NCBI GenBank assembly: GCA_024349245.1
Contig: JALDNG010000004.1
Coordinates: 8,790,001-8,854,000, forward strand
From: Neodontobutis hainanensis
Lineage: Eukaryota; Chordata; Actinopteri; Gobiiformes; Odontobutidae
Direction: 5' to 3'
DNA: 64,000 nt
The notes beneath the pieces were generated by a model. The model searched no databases. It was not told where the DNA came from and saw only the letters and a list, made by a program, of their open reading frames with translations. Below, in pieces: positions 1 through 12,101 of this stretch; positions within the stretch are counted from its first letter, which is position 1; the number at the start of each line of letters is the position of its first letter. The translations under genes were made by a program, and so were the position numbers.

Positions 1-1586
1 ATTTCCAGTCACTTCAGGATGCCTGTGATAAATCCTGATTCTACTAAGCTTATCGTCTTTATTGACCTTAGACAACTAGGACTGTTATACTTTTGTTGTT
101 GATATGGAGCGCCAGCAGAAACATTATGTGTTGACATAATAAATCTTGTCACATTCTAAATACCACAGACATTAAAAGAAATAACAGTTAATAAATTCTC
201 TGGGGAACATTGTTACATTAGGTGGAACTCAGATGCAATGCAATGACTTTCTACTGCCGAGGTCATATTTCTTTTAGCAGTTGCATTGCTTATTAATATT
301 ATGATAGAAACACACTATATTGATGCATACTATAAATGCAAATGTAAGGCTAAGGCTTGTTTCTGCCTAATCCTGTTTACAGTTTTTTTATTAACTTTGT
401 AAATTGCTTAAATACACATTGTTTATGCAGCATTATAGTTTTTGGGGTTTCAGAAGTTGCAAGGCAATCTATTGCTTTTTCCCAGCTTCCATACATTTAA
501 TCCATTTTAAGGCTATAATCACAACACTGTGTGTCTGTTAATGATAGCCAGCTCTGCATCTCTGACCCTGTGTGCTGTCAATTATTCATTCATCTATATT
601 TATTCATACATACATTTCAAAGTTTTTAGATAATAACCAGCTCTGTCTCCCCTGGTCTTACGTCACCCTCTAGCCTGTCTACTGTGTCGTCCTCCACATT
701 TACTGTCCCTTAAAGGCAAAATTACCTTCCAAGGCATAACTCTCCATTTTCATGTCTTGACATCAACCATTTTGTTTGTTTGCCTTTCTGTGTAAAACTG
801 TAAACTTTTTATTTTTTTTTTGTCCCATCCTCATTGTCTTGTCTGCTTCTATTTGTTTCCCGATCTGTTTCCTTTTCCGTTGTCCTGCGTTTCTACTGTC
901 TGTTACCCTCTTGTTTCCTTGTCTGTCTTTTGTGTCTGTCTCGCTGTCGGAGGTGTGGTCCAGAGAAAGCTACTATGAGAGACTGTGGAAGGTAGTGGTT
1001 ACAAAACGTGCTGGACATATTAGTAGTTAGAAAAACTAAAAAGATGGAAGACTATTTGTAAATCAGATTCAAACAAGCTCATCTGGAATAAGAGTTTGGG
1101 TTCACCAGGAGCTTCTGTCTTTAGCATTAGACAAAGAACAGATCATCATTGTTCCATAATGTTTCATAAGCACTATATACATTTTCAAATCTTTCTTGTA
1201 GGATTAATAATTTGATTATATTATAAGAAGTCAGTGCTTGAAAGCGAAGGTTTTGGTGAACTGCGTTGCTAGCTACACCCCTGCATCACATCTAACATTT
1301 AAGGCTAATGGTATTTTAAAAACTCACTGTGTTCTTACATTTGTGACAGAGGAGCTAGTCAGTGCCACTTCAACTAACAGCTTGCTGGACTTGCCGCCCA
1401 GTAGGTGTCTCCTGTAATGACAGCTAACTCAGCCACACAAACACATTGTGGTTTGTGTGTTGATTGTTAATAATGAAAAGTGTCCTATTGTATTTATGTG
1501 AAGAAAACGTGTTTTAGTTTTGTAACTCTACTATTTTATCTACTCATTTATTCACTAACCTGTTTTTTCTATTTCTAAATGTGTAG
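1..1586 (+). other. ptk2: ptk2 intron, no exon recognised
   Basis: This stretch lies upstream of the first recognisable ptk2 exon and is most simply the 3' part of a ptk2 intron. It is AT-rich, with a pyrimidine-rich run near 780-940. The upstream FAK exon carrying the WDSGG region was looked for and not seen. Open frames here have no family resemblance and no paired splice sites. Confidence 0.6.
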
Positions 1587-4500
1587 CCAAGTCGACCAGG
1601 TTATCCCAGTCCACGCTCAAGTGAAGGATTTTACCCCAGTCCCCAACATCCAGGACACTACCAAGTATTAAGACTACTTTCCTAATGATATGTGCTTTTC
1701 TCTCTCAGTGCAAAGAATAACTAAGATTCTCTATCTCTACGTCAGCTGGCTGGATACCCAGGCCCTCACACGCTCCCCTCTGTGCCCAGTGCCCTCTATC
1801 CCCCACAGGCCGCGATGGTGGACACGCACCATGCCCACACACACCCCAGACACCATGTTCATGGACACTCGCACGCACAGCACCATCCCCTGCCTCACGG
1901 ACAGGACATGGTCGTATGGGCCTCTGCATTAGATGTAAGACGCATATCTGATATTTGGTGATTGGAATTCTTTTTTTATTTTGCATTTTCAGCACTTTTT
2001 CATCAGTTTGGTGTATGTGTCTGTCCATCTTTATGTGTTGTTGCTGTGCATGTCGTTTGCAATGCCTCGTCTTGTGTTGCATGTTTGTTTGTGTCTGTGT
2101 GTAGGACAGGGCAGTAGACATGCAGCAGTGTGTAGGCCAGCAGTGCCTGTTAATGGAGGAACAGCTGATAATACAACAACAGCAGATGAAGGAGGATCAG
2201 AGGTGGCTGGAACAGGAGGAAAGGCTGCTGGTAACAAACACAGCACACACCCTGGCAACAGAAATGACATCAAGTAACTAATGTTTAGGTTAAGTTACAT
2301 TTCTGTGAGTGGTTACACAGACCTAAAGTAATTAGTTGCTTTGTTTTTCCAAAATCTTCATTATTCTGCTCAGTGTTATGGCAGTGTTATTTATTTTCTT
2401 TTAAAGCATTACCTTGCATGTTGCCATTTTTATATTATTTGTTATTTACATAAGAACAAATCTTTTAGAAAGGAAGGTAACTTCCTTTTCCTTTTATCAG
2501 CTTCTGAGCTAAATATGTCTTATCACTTGTATTGTGTGTCTTATTTAAGTCTTTTAGTTTTAGTTTGATGTAAACTTAATTAGCTTTAAGCAGAAACTTA
2601 AAAAGGGAACTAAAATAATTGCCACTTATCTGCTTAGTAGTTAGTATGGCTTGTAACAGCATATTTATATTCTCTAGAACCAAATGATGCATTTCCAGCA
2701 AAAATATATATTGCTGTTATATTTCTGTATAACAGCAATAAAAACCTTAAAAGGGGCATGAAAACAGGAAGAGCAGTTGAATCTAAAGTGAATTTGATTG
2801 AAGGGTGCTTCTTATGTGAGCGTGTGAGAAAGAGCAAAAGTTTGCAGGCAGGTGTGGCCTGTGTGGATTCCATGTAAATGATAGGCTTGGAGAATCTGAC
2901 AGACTGTTCAAGGGTCTGTCTCTGAGCCGCAACCACTAGCTGACAACACACAGATTACTGAAAAGCTGAGTAGTGTATACGGCCACATATGTGACAGTGT
3001 GGGTTATGGGTTGACTTTTTTTTTTTTTGTAAAATTGTCACTTTACTGTGAAACAAGAGAGGGGTGAAAAGGGAGGAGAAAGGAAGGTTTGGGAAAAAAG
3101 TATAGGACATGCTCAAGACTGCTAGCTTATTGGCAGCGTGCTCCTTCCCTCCTCCTCTCTTTCCGTCTTTCCTTTAGTTAGTGTTGCATATAAGTGTGCA
3201 AGAGCCAGGGAGCTGATTCAGTCTAAATTTATGCCTTAATGAAACTGTCACAGGTTTGACATACAGGCGTAAACTTAAAGAACAAAGACAAGACAAAACA
3301 CTTCAACTCGGACAAACAATCAAAGAATTTGGATGAACACACTGGAAATGCTGGTCTTTAAGTCCTGTCTTGGAAAACTGGTAGGGAACGCTGGTGTGAG
3401 TGAAAGTAGTGAGGAGTGTGTCGGTGAGCTTCACAGGGTTCTGGAAGCTGTATGTTTGTTATGATGTGTGGTCTTGTGTGTTTTAAAAGTGGATGTCCTT
3501 CACTAAGATATCCTGGGCCTGTTCTTGCTTATGAATCGACATATATATTTATGTCGCCGTTCTTTCATGGTTTAATCAACTGTCCGCTGAGTTTTAGAAA
3601 GTCTAAAAGCAGTTTACTTGGGGAAATTATTGTGTAACGTGACACTTAATGCTCAATCAATGAAAACAATCAATCATTGTAAATGATGTTACTGCTGTTA
3701 AGTGTTTTATTATTTGTGTGTGTTTAGAAACCAGACACAAGGAGCTCTAGAGGGAGTCTGGACAGAGAAGACGGAGGGTTGCAGCTGCCAGTAAGTGACT
3801 GTCTAAAGCACGTCATATCAATGAAAATTAATTTTTATGCAATGACCTGTCAGAGAGTAGAGTATCTTGCATATAGTGTTTTTCCTAAACACTATGTAAG
3901 ATACTTTTCATGTATTCCCAATGATAAGAGTGTGATAAAGGCAGCTGTTGACGGAAATCTACTGATGAGTTGGACTGATTTGAGCCAGCATGTTTGTTTT
4001 GACTAGAGTGTAATGAACACGGGACAGGAAGTGACCTGTATGGGGCAGGGGCAGCAAAGAGAGGTCAATGTATTCCCATAGTATCATCTGTCATCATTAC
4101 ACAATTATAAACTAATGTACTTTCTCATCCACTGCTCCCACAGTAATTTCAGACTCAGTTATTTTTAATTATACCCAGAGACATGAGCAATTATAGAAAT
4201 GAAAACACTTTTATCTTATTTAGACTCATTCTTTTCCGAGGATGTCTTTGCTCATTTTGTTTGTTTGCCCAAGCACTAAATTACATTGTAGAGCTTAGCT
4301 ATATCCAACAATACCCAAAAGTAGCAATAAAGTGTGCGTTGGTGTCTGCCCCGATGCCAGCAGAGGTTGTTGCCGAAGTCTGAAGTTGCTGTGGGGTAGA
4401 TATTTCTGTCTCTGTAATTCACCACTCTGCTTGTCCTCCTCCTCTCGCTGAGTGGCTGTGGTTTGTGGTGGGAAAGTCTCCCTTGTTTGTGTGCGTTGAG

Positions 4501-7312
4501 TGTGTGTATAAAACGTTGGTATTTTTGGGTGTCAAGGATGTCAAACTTACTGGCCTGAAAACAAGTACGATTCGGTAATATTACAACATGATGATACCAG
4601 TCCATTTTTTTACCCCTTGAAAATGGATGACTAATCTGGATGTGCTTTGTGAGAACAAACTGAGAATTGGTGCTGTGTGACAAGAAAATTAAACTGAATT
4701 CTCTACATTTTTCAAATACAACTTGTGGTTTTTGCCTGTGAGGCTTTCATTTCCTGTAAAGTGGATTATGTGCGACTGCTAACCTAAGGTTTGGTTTGTT
4801 TGTACAGACAGGAAACCAGCACATATACCAGCCCATTGGCAAAGCAGGTAAAAGGATGTTCTATTGTTTTTTTCTTTATAAGTTGGCTTTAAAACAGAAA
4901 TATATGACATAAATAGGAAAAGCAAAGTATATACAAAAATTATTGTAATGTTAATGTCCATAAAATGGTAAATCATATTGTGAGCTCTGCAGCTTTTTGG
5001 CATACAACCTGTGTTATACATATAATAATGGTTTGTGCTCATATTGTGAACACAAACCATGAAAGAGGTTGAATTTAAGGGACTATCTTGGAAATAGTTT
5101 TACAAAAGAGGATATTATTAACAAAGTACGAGGGGTTTTCAATAAATTTGTAGATATGTAGGATTAACCTTGACTAAAAATATAACCTATAAAAAATAAA
5201 CTGTTAAAGTCAGTTCCCCTGGTGTTTCCCTCAGAGCATGCAGCGCCCCCAAAGAAACCACCTCGACCTGGAGCCCCCGGCCAAGTGTGTGGTCTGGCCT
5301 GTGTAAATACTGGAGACGGTTACAATGATGGAGTAAAGGTGCAAACGCACACAGAGATGTCCACACATAGATACATATTGTATTAAATAAAAAACATTCA
5401 CACACTGCAAAAATGCAGATTTATTGATGCACCCCAACTATAACTACCACTATTAACAGATAGAGAACATTTATTTAAAATACACATTGCATGGTTTAAT
5501 ATTTCCTTGTATCTTCTTTTATGGATGCACTCTGTCCCTCCTCCTTCCCTCCTGCACTGCACTTACTGTTGACCCTAGCCCTGGCGGGTAAGCAGCACAC
5601 TGTCTGTTTGTGTTTACTGTATGTCTTGTTTCTTCTAGTCACCTCTCACATTCTTTCTTCTCTCACTCTCAAGTCATCACATTTGTTTCCTGTACAGTTT
5701 TCCTTTTCTTTTCTTATTTTTTAAATCTACAATAGTGCATTGTAGTATATAGTGCATTTTGAATCTAACAACATTTAGTAGTACATTACGTTCATAATCC
5801 TGTGTTCACTACTGCTAGTTCAGTCTCAAAACAAATGTTTTATTTCTTGTTGTTCTATATGCCAAAAAAGGAATTTCAATGAAAGTAAAATGAAACTGAA
5901 TTAAAGTTTTGTATCAGAAACTTAATTGACTAGTTGCCTAGTTTTAGGCATTGTCTTGAAATAACTTAAATTTTTTGCCCATTTCTACTTAATTTTATTA
6001 TTATAAAATGAGTTATCTAGCTAGTTTAGAGATAAAAACTCGATCACAAATGAATAGAATAAAGTGTGATAATTAAGATTCTAATTATCCTCAATGCCTT
6101 AGCGCCACCTAGTGGTAATAACATAAACTGACACACATGCTCGTTATATCTTTAAGTACCCAACCAGCCCACATTTTCATTTATTTATACTTATTCATTA
6201 ACTCAATTACCATTTTTCAATTTTCATTTATGTAAAAGTTGAAATGTGTTTTTTATATTTTTTTCATTTTTATAATTTAAAGTAGTTACTGTGGTGTTGC
6301 AATTCAGGATTAGTCAAGCCAAATTATACTTCTGTATGCGTTACTGCTTCTGTTACTGTTAATTATTACTCTTTACTTGCCAGGCAGTGTTTAAGCTTTG
6401 TTTCTCATTGCTGCTTTCATGGTTTAGCTGCAGCCTCAAGAGATTAGCCCACCTCCCACTGCCAATCTGGACCGCTCCAATGACAAGGTGTATGAGAACG
6501 TGACAGGATTGGTCAAAGCTGTGATTGAGATGTCAAGCAAGATTCAGCCAGCTCCTCCAGAGGAATATGTTCCCATGGTCAAGGTAAGAAACATTTAGAA
6601 AAGACTGTTCCTCTTGAAAAAGGCAGAACTTTAGTTTTTATTAGATGGTGACAGTTGTAGATTGACATTTACGCTGAAATAACTGCATCTTTCAGCAGTG
6701 AGAGTTTAATGCATGCAAGACATTACGTCATCTTTATAAATTACTAAATGCCATCCATTTCATTTGTAATGTAATGGATAAACTGGGTGTTTTTGAGTAA
6801 TTACATCTGTGTTTTAGGATGTGGGTCTTGCATTAAGGACGTTATTGGCCACAGTCGATGAGACCCTTCCAACACTTCCAGCCAGCACACACAGAGAGGT
6901 AAATATAATATGCAATCTGTAACACATATACCTACTTTATAATCAGTTACATATGGCACGTTACATGGTTTGTTTTTTCTTCTACAGATTGAAATGGCAC
7001 AAAAACTTTTGAACTCTGACTTGGCAGAGCTGATAGGAAAAATGAAGTTAGCCCAGCAATATGTGATGACTAGGTAGGTACACAAATTGCCACACCATAC
7101 AATAGTTTAAGTAAAAGATTTTGTTTTTTGGAGCATTGTGAACTAGCATAGTGAATTAATGATCAACACCTCTACTACCTTTTAGTCTCCAGCAGGACTA
7201 CAAGAAACAGATGCTGACAGCAGCTCACGCACTCGCTGTTGATGCCAAGAACTTGCTAGATGTCATCGACCAATCAAGGCTCAAGATGATGGCTCAGTCC
7301 CACTCACACTAG
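1587..7312 (+). CDS. ptk2: Focal adhesion kinase (PTK2/FAK), C-terminal 349 residues, 5' part outside window
   Basis: FAK is a cytoplasmic tyrosine kinase that relays integrin signals at focal adhesions. Only the end of the proline-rich linker and the focal adhesion targeting (FAT) domain lie here. Exons: 1587-1664, 1746-1934, 2105-2230, 3728-3790, 4808-4847, 5235-5338, 6428-6583, 6818-6898, 6988-7073, 7186-7312 (TAG at 7310). All junctions are GT-AG and phases agree throughout. Visible motifs are PSRPGYPSPRSSEGF, the acidic EDQRWLEQEER stretch, HIYQP (equivalent of human Tyr861), the SH3-binding APPKKPPRPGAPG, and KVYENVTG (equivalent of Tyr925, the Grb2 site). The four-helix FAT domain runs from NLDRSNDK to LLDVIDQSRLK and is close to the human protein. 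The second exon has an unusual histidine-rich run. The kinase and FERM exons are upstream. The assignment is very secure; which teleost paralogue this is cannot be told. Confidence 0.96.
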
Positions 7313-9062
7313 CTTAACACCAAGGATTTGGAGTGCCATTTTTAAGACATCATTGTTTACTGTTGGCACTAAGGACTCCTGGATTTTAGTTGTGACTCTC
7401 GTCATAACAGAAAATGAAGACTGCTCCGCCACAGGGGAGAAAACAATGGCTCTTATATTTTGATACAGTCTGTGAAGAATTATTCAAATCTGTGTAAACC
7501 AAGGTAGTGCATTAATTTGGGATACAGCTCTCCACCACTGTGACTTTCTTATGACACAAAGAGTAAATAATCAACTCCTGAATCAGGGATCTGGCAGCTC
7601 TACTCTGGTTGGACTGGAATAAAACAGTGAGAGGAGCTAGAGAAGACCAGTATCTGGTGATTTCTTTCAAACTCTGGATGTAACATAAATGAGCCAAACC
7701 CATGTGATCCCAGGTTTAAAACACAGAAAAAGAAGAAACTATCATGTAAACATCTAGTCTTCAGAGTGGACTTTTAAAAAGCCACAGCTTGGTTTAACCA
7801 CAGTGGATTTGCATGAAACTTCTTTTACCCACATGATTTGAGTCCTGGATTGCATACCAACTAAGTGATTAGGCTTCTGGATTTTACCTTTCTTTTCAGC
7901 TAAAATACCTCCACAACAAAATTCAGTGAGTGGATGTTTCCAGCCATCTGCAGATCTGTACCCATCTGCCAAAACCACCTCTCTTGCTTTCATTCCTGTA
8001 TTCTATCTGTCTCTTGGTTTTTTATTTATAGACAGAAATTGCAGAGGAGAAGACGAATGGGATGGGAGACGGCTACGATAGATTAAATCGGGCCTGTGTA
8101 GTTTTCATATGCTGCTGGAAACACAAAATTAGCTTCCTCTGGTTCAGCTTTTCTACTCGGTCTCCCTGGTCCTGATCGTTCGACAGTCTTCCTCAGCTAG
8201 AATGTGGTTTCAAACACATTGAGACTATCACACACTCCTCCTCTCTTGTGTGTCTCTTTGCAAATATAGGCAGGAGTTTGAAGTCACCACAATATTTTAA
8301 TGATCAGAAACAGCTTGTGGTTTATTAGTGCTGTGATCCAGACATGCCACTCATTTACAGGCTCAATATCCTATAACTTAACATGGATCAGCCACTAGTG
8401 TCCAGTAAGGTCCTAGTGACACCACACAGTCATAACCTTTGTGCTGAGTCCCAGTATCAAGTGTAACAATTAAATAAAATGTCCCTGCTTTGAATCACAT
8501 CGACAACAGGGAAACTCATGAAATGTGGAGCCACTAAACTGGAACTTGTCTGTGAGACACAAAACACTGAACGTACAGCACATGTGTCTTTGTTTATTTT
8601 GAGCCCATGTGGAGTATGACATACTGTTATGTGAAATATATTGGTGGCTATACTGGTATAGCATGATATACTGGTACAGTGGTGGTTAGCATATTTGCAC
8701 AGCACTAAAATATGAAATCATTTTTACCCTGATTTATCCAGATCATTTCTGTTTTGCCAGCAACAATATCAGATATTACAAATCTGGATATATGGGGTAA
8801 AATGTACACAAAAAATCTATTTTAACTCCCTGTTGTGTAAATCTGCTCTTGTTGTTATATTATAAGCTATACTGGTGTGTGTCACTAGTAAATTGTACAG
8901 AACTCGTACTAGTAAACACTGGTTTTTATTTTGTCTTCTGGGCTTAAGCAGCCAAATGTCAAATAGGAGGAAATAATGAAATAAAATACTAAAATATAAA
9001 TTGGTCTGAATTTTTAGGAGTAATAAACACATACATTGCCTGTGTCTTTACATGATGCATTA
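7313..9062 (+). other. ptk2: ptk2 3' UTR and downstream flank
   Basis: Non-coding sequence following the ptk2 stop codon. A canonical AATAAA lies at 8473-8478, about 1.16 kb after the stop, and is the best candidate for the poly(A) signal. Short open frames on both strands here have no recognisable homology. The stretch ends at the Tc1-like element. Confidence 0.6.
8473..8478 (+). terminator. Candidate ptk2 poly(A) signal AATAAA
   Basis: Canonical hexamer on the ptk2 strand, in the expected position after the stop codon. Other weaker AT-rich sites exist downstream, so the true cleavage site is inferred. Confidence 0.45.
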
Positions 9063-9775
9063 CATTCACCTAAAGGATTATTAGGAACACCACACTAATA
9101 CTGTGTTTGACCCCCTTTCGCCTTCAGAACTGCCTTAATTCTATGTGACATTGATTCAGCAAGGTGCTGAAAGCATTCTTTAGAAATGTCGGCCCATATT
9201 GATAGGATAGCATCTTGCATTTGATGGAGATTTGTGGGCTGCACATCCAAGGCACGAAGCTCCCGTTCCACCTCATCCCAAAGATGCTCTATTGGGTTGA
9301 GATCTGGTGACTGTGGAGGCCATTTTAGTTCAGTGAACTCATTGTCATGTTCAAGAAACCAATTTGAAATGAGCTTTGTGACGGTGCATTATCCTGTTGG
9401 AAGTAGCCATTAGAGGATGGGTACATGGTAGTCATAAAGGGATGGACATGGTCAGAAACAATGCTCAGGTTTCTCCTCTGACCTTTAATATCAACAAGGC
9501 ATTTTTCCTTTTCACACCATTCTTTGTAAACCCTAGAAATGCATGCGTGAAAATCCTAGTAACTGAACAGATTGGCACCAACAACAATGCCACGCTCAAA
9601 ATTGCTTAAATCACCTTTCTTTCCCATTCTGACATTCAGTTTGGAGTTCAGGAGATTGTCTTGACCAGGACCACACCCCTAAATGCACTGAAGCAACTGC
9701 CATGTGATTAATTGATTAGATTTTTGCATTAATGGGAAATTGAACAGGTGTTCCTAATAAACCTTTAGGTGAGTG
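9063..9775 (-). mobile_element. Decayed Tc1/mariner-type transposon with terminal inverted repeats
   Basis: The element is bounded by near-perfect inverted repeats of about 29 bp, beginning CATTCACCTAAAGG on the left and ending CCTTTAGGTGAGTG on the right. The dinucleotide TA flanks each side, as expected for the TA target duplication of Tc1/mariner elements. On the minus strand the left half still reads as the transposase C-terminus: WPPQSPDLNPIEHLWDEVER, the DDE-family PDLNPIEHLW motif, then an alpha-helical tail ending QTQY and a stop near 9101. The upstream part of the frame, above about 9330, is broken by frameshifts and deletions. At 713 bp it is about half the size of a full Tc1 copy, so it is a dead, internally deleted element. 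Confidence 0.85.
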
Positions 9776-10368
9776 TATATTAAATATATACAATTTTGTA
9801 AGTTAACAGTATTTGTATTATTTCATTTTACTACACACTACTGCAATTTCTTCTAATTCTGCCTCGAGTAACATTCACTCCATCTTTACTTTAAACATCT
9901 ACATTTGACCATGGACAGAGCAGTAGCAGCAACACCAGCGACAGCCGTCAGAAGTGTCAATGTAGAAGGACGGCCATAGGTTGTAGCTGCTGCAGCAGTT
10001 GATTATGTTGCCATTTCTGTTGACGTCAAATGGTGCTAAAGCTGCTGCTGCTGGATGAAGTTTGATTGGTGCAGAGTAGATATGCAGTCAGTACTTGTTA
10101 TCACCAGTAAAATATTGTCTTCATGTTACCTAGGATGTCAACAGCAGTCATGCATATGTTGTGGTGTTCTGGTTGCACTGATCATAGGTGGTTGAATAAC
10201 TGCAGAACTGAACATATAATGATCAAGATTTGTAATTATTAAAAATTAATTAAGATGTATTATGACTGCCAAGCTGCATAAATAGCCAAAAAAAAAGGAC
10301 AATTCCCAAATACAACTTTATTAAAACAAGCTATATATATCAATTCACTCATCAACATTATAATCTAT

Positions 10369-10422
10369 TAGCCTGGTATACCAGAACGTAATAGGAAAAG
10401 AGTTAGCTGGCTGGCCAGGCTA
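10369..10422. mobile_element. 54-bp MITE relic with 9-bp target-site duplication
   Basis: The insert starts TAGCCTGG and ends CCAGGCTA, a perfect 8-bp inverted terminus. It is flanked on each side by the exact nonamer ATAATCTAT (10360-10368 and 10423-10431). The same termini and the same duplication length are found in the larger insert at 13716-14058, so both appear to be copies of one non-autonomous DNA transposon family. A 9-bp duplication suggests a Mutator-like or Merlin-like transposase; that is inference. Confidence 0.72.
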
Positions 10423-11717
10423 ATAATCTATACTGTGCATATCCTAAAATTTAACAAAATGCTAATAACTCTTTAAAATGGAAAGCATGCTGTAAAAAAT
10501 TACATAAAAATTATAAAGAGATATTCTTAAAGGTGCATTTAAACGAAAAAAAATGTCTGCTTGGTTCATTCCTGTTAATCTGCCGAGCCAAAAAGAAAGG
10601 AATATTTGGCATAAATGAGTGATCTAGTCCACTCATAATTGAGTTACAATTATTTGCCTTTTATGATTATATCCTTTCATCTCATTTACCTAGAGTTAAG
10701 TAGATTGTTTGTCGTATTAACCAAACCTCAGTTGAACAATCAATGAGTTTGTCAAAAAGTCCCTGACCTGACCTTTTAGTGTTAGTGGTGCCAGTCAGTC
10801 ACATACCTGGTGTGAGGGGAGAAAGAGGAACATCTTTTCAACAGATTTGTAGTTACTGTCTGCCCTTTTTGTTGTGTGACTGGTTTGTCTAGTTTGTTTT
10901 AGAGAAACACATCATCCACACAGCAGTCCCACCCTACTCATGACATAAACCAAAAAGCATCATACATGTGTGTGTTCTGCCAAATACAGACACAATGTCA
11001 ATTTATCAGTATGTTTCACCTGTTCTGCATGACTCCTTTAGATAAGTTTTTTTTTTAAATTTTTAAAATAGAAAATATACATAAAATGAACCACCAGAGT
11101 AACTAGAACCATGCTATTAAAGTCTTACTATAAGAGGCAAAATAATTGCAAAATATTAACTGCTAATAATTACTAAACCATTTTTAAGGAAGATTTAACA
11201 TATTGAATTTCAGAGCAAATGATCCAATGAAAAACTTCACCTTTTTTTTTTAAACAGAGGAATGCAAAGCCACACACCCAGTCCACATCCAACATTCAAT
11301 GCACAATGCAATTAAAGATGATTGACCTGTTAATATATATTCCTTAAGTCAATAACATTATAAATATATAAATAGGTAAGATACTGGTTCAACAGAAACC
11401 ACTCAAACAGTCTGCCATGATTGAGTCGTCTCGTGCTAAAGGACATGAACAACAGGATCTTTTACTTTTCAGTCCTTGTCATAAAACACAAGACAAAAAC
11501 ATTGTTCGAAATAACTATACAGTTGAAATTATTTACATATTTTCATCCACAAAGGAAAAGTGGGGTTTCAGCTTTACAGTTGTCATGTGTTTGTGTCATA
11601 TGGAAACATCAGTACAACATGAGGTTAACTGTTTTAAAGGGCTTTCACAGAGTCAGACGTAACAGCTGGGTTTTGCATGCAAGTTTTTTTGTCTTTAGTG
11701 TAATGTAGACAAGCAAC

Positions 11718-11723
11718 TTTATT
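11718..11723 (-). terminator. Candidate clptm1l poly(A) signal
   Basis: TTTATT on the plus strand reads AATAAA on the clptm1l strand, about 380 bases after the clptm1l stop codon. It is the nearest canonical hexamer I noticed. The cleavage site itself is not determined. Confidence 0.35.
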
Positions 11724-12101
11724 TGTCATAGCTTCAGCTTGTGAGATTTATAAAGCTGTAAAAAGATTTAAATACCTTTGTTATTTAAATCCTAATCACA
11801 GTTTATCGAGAGTGCATTGTGGGTTTGAAATGACTATGTTATAAATTTTTGTTATATCCAATGGGCTATAACCTTAAATCACATTTATATCACTAATAAT
11901 AAATTACCAAACTTTATCTGATGGCTTTGTCCTTTACAACTAAAGCAAAAAAAAAACTTCTCACCCAAGCGTATTTGCAAATGTAAGAAAGTGCAACATG
12001 AGATATTCTGGACATGAGTATTTCTTTTCTTTTCGTCCCCTTGGATCATTTGTCTGCCTTGTCTTTTTACTAATCAGAAGCCCTTCTGACAACGCAGATC
12101 G

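Larger units (their letters stand above)
9776..12101. other. Intergenic region between convergent ptk2 and clptm1l
   Basis: AT-rich DNA between the ends of two genes that converge here. It holds the 54-bp MITE copy at 10369-10422 and a CAG/GCTG-rich patch near 9915-10050. An AATAAA on the minus strand at 11718-11723 may end clptm1l. No exon-like frame with credible splice sites was found. Confidence 0.55.

Noticed and set aside
776..1030. Open frame of 84 codons upstream of ptk2
   Set aside because: Hydrophobic only because of a T-rich run, begins with a non-ATG codon, and has no splice context or homology.
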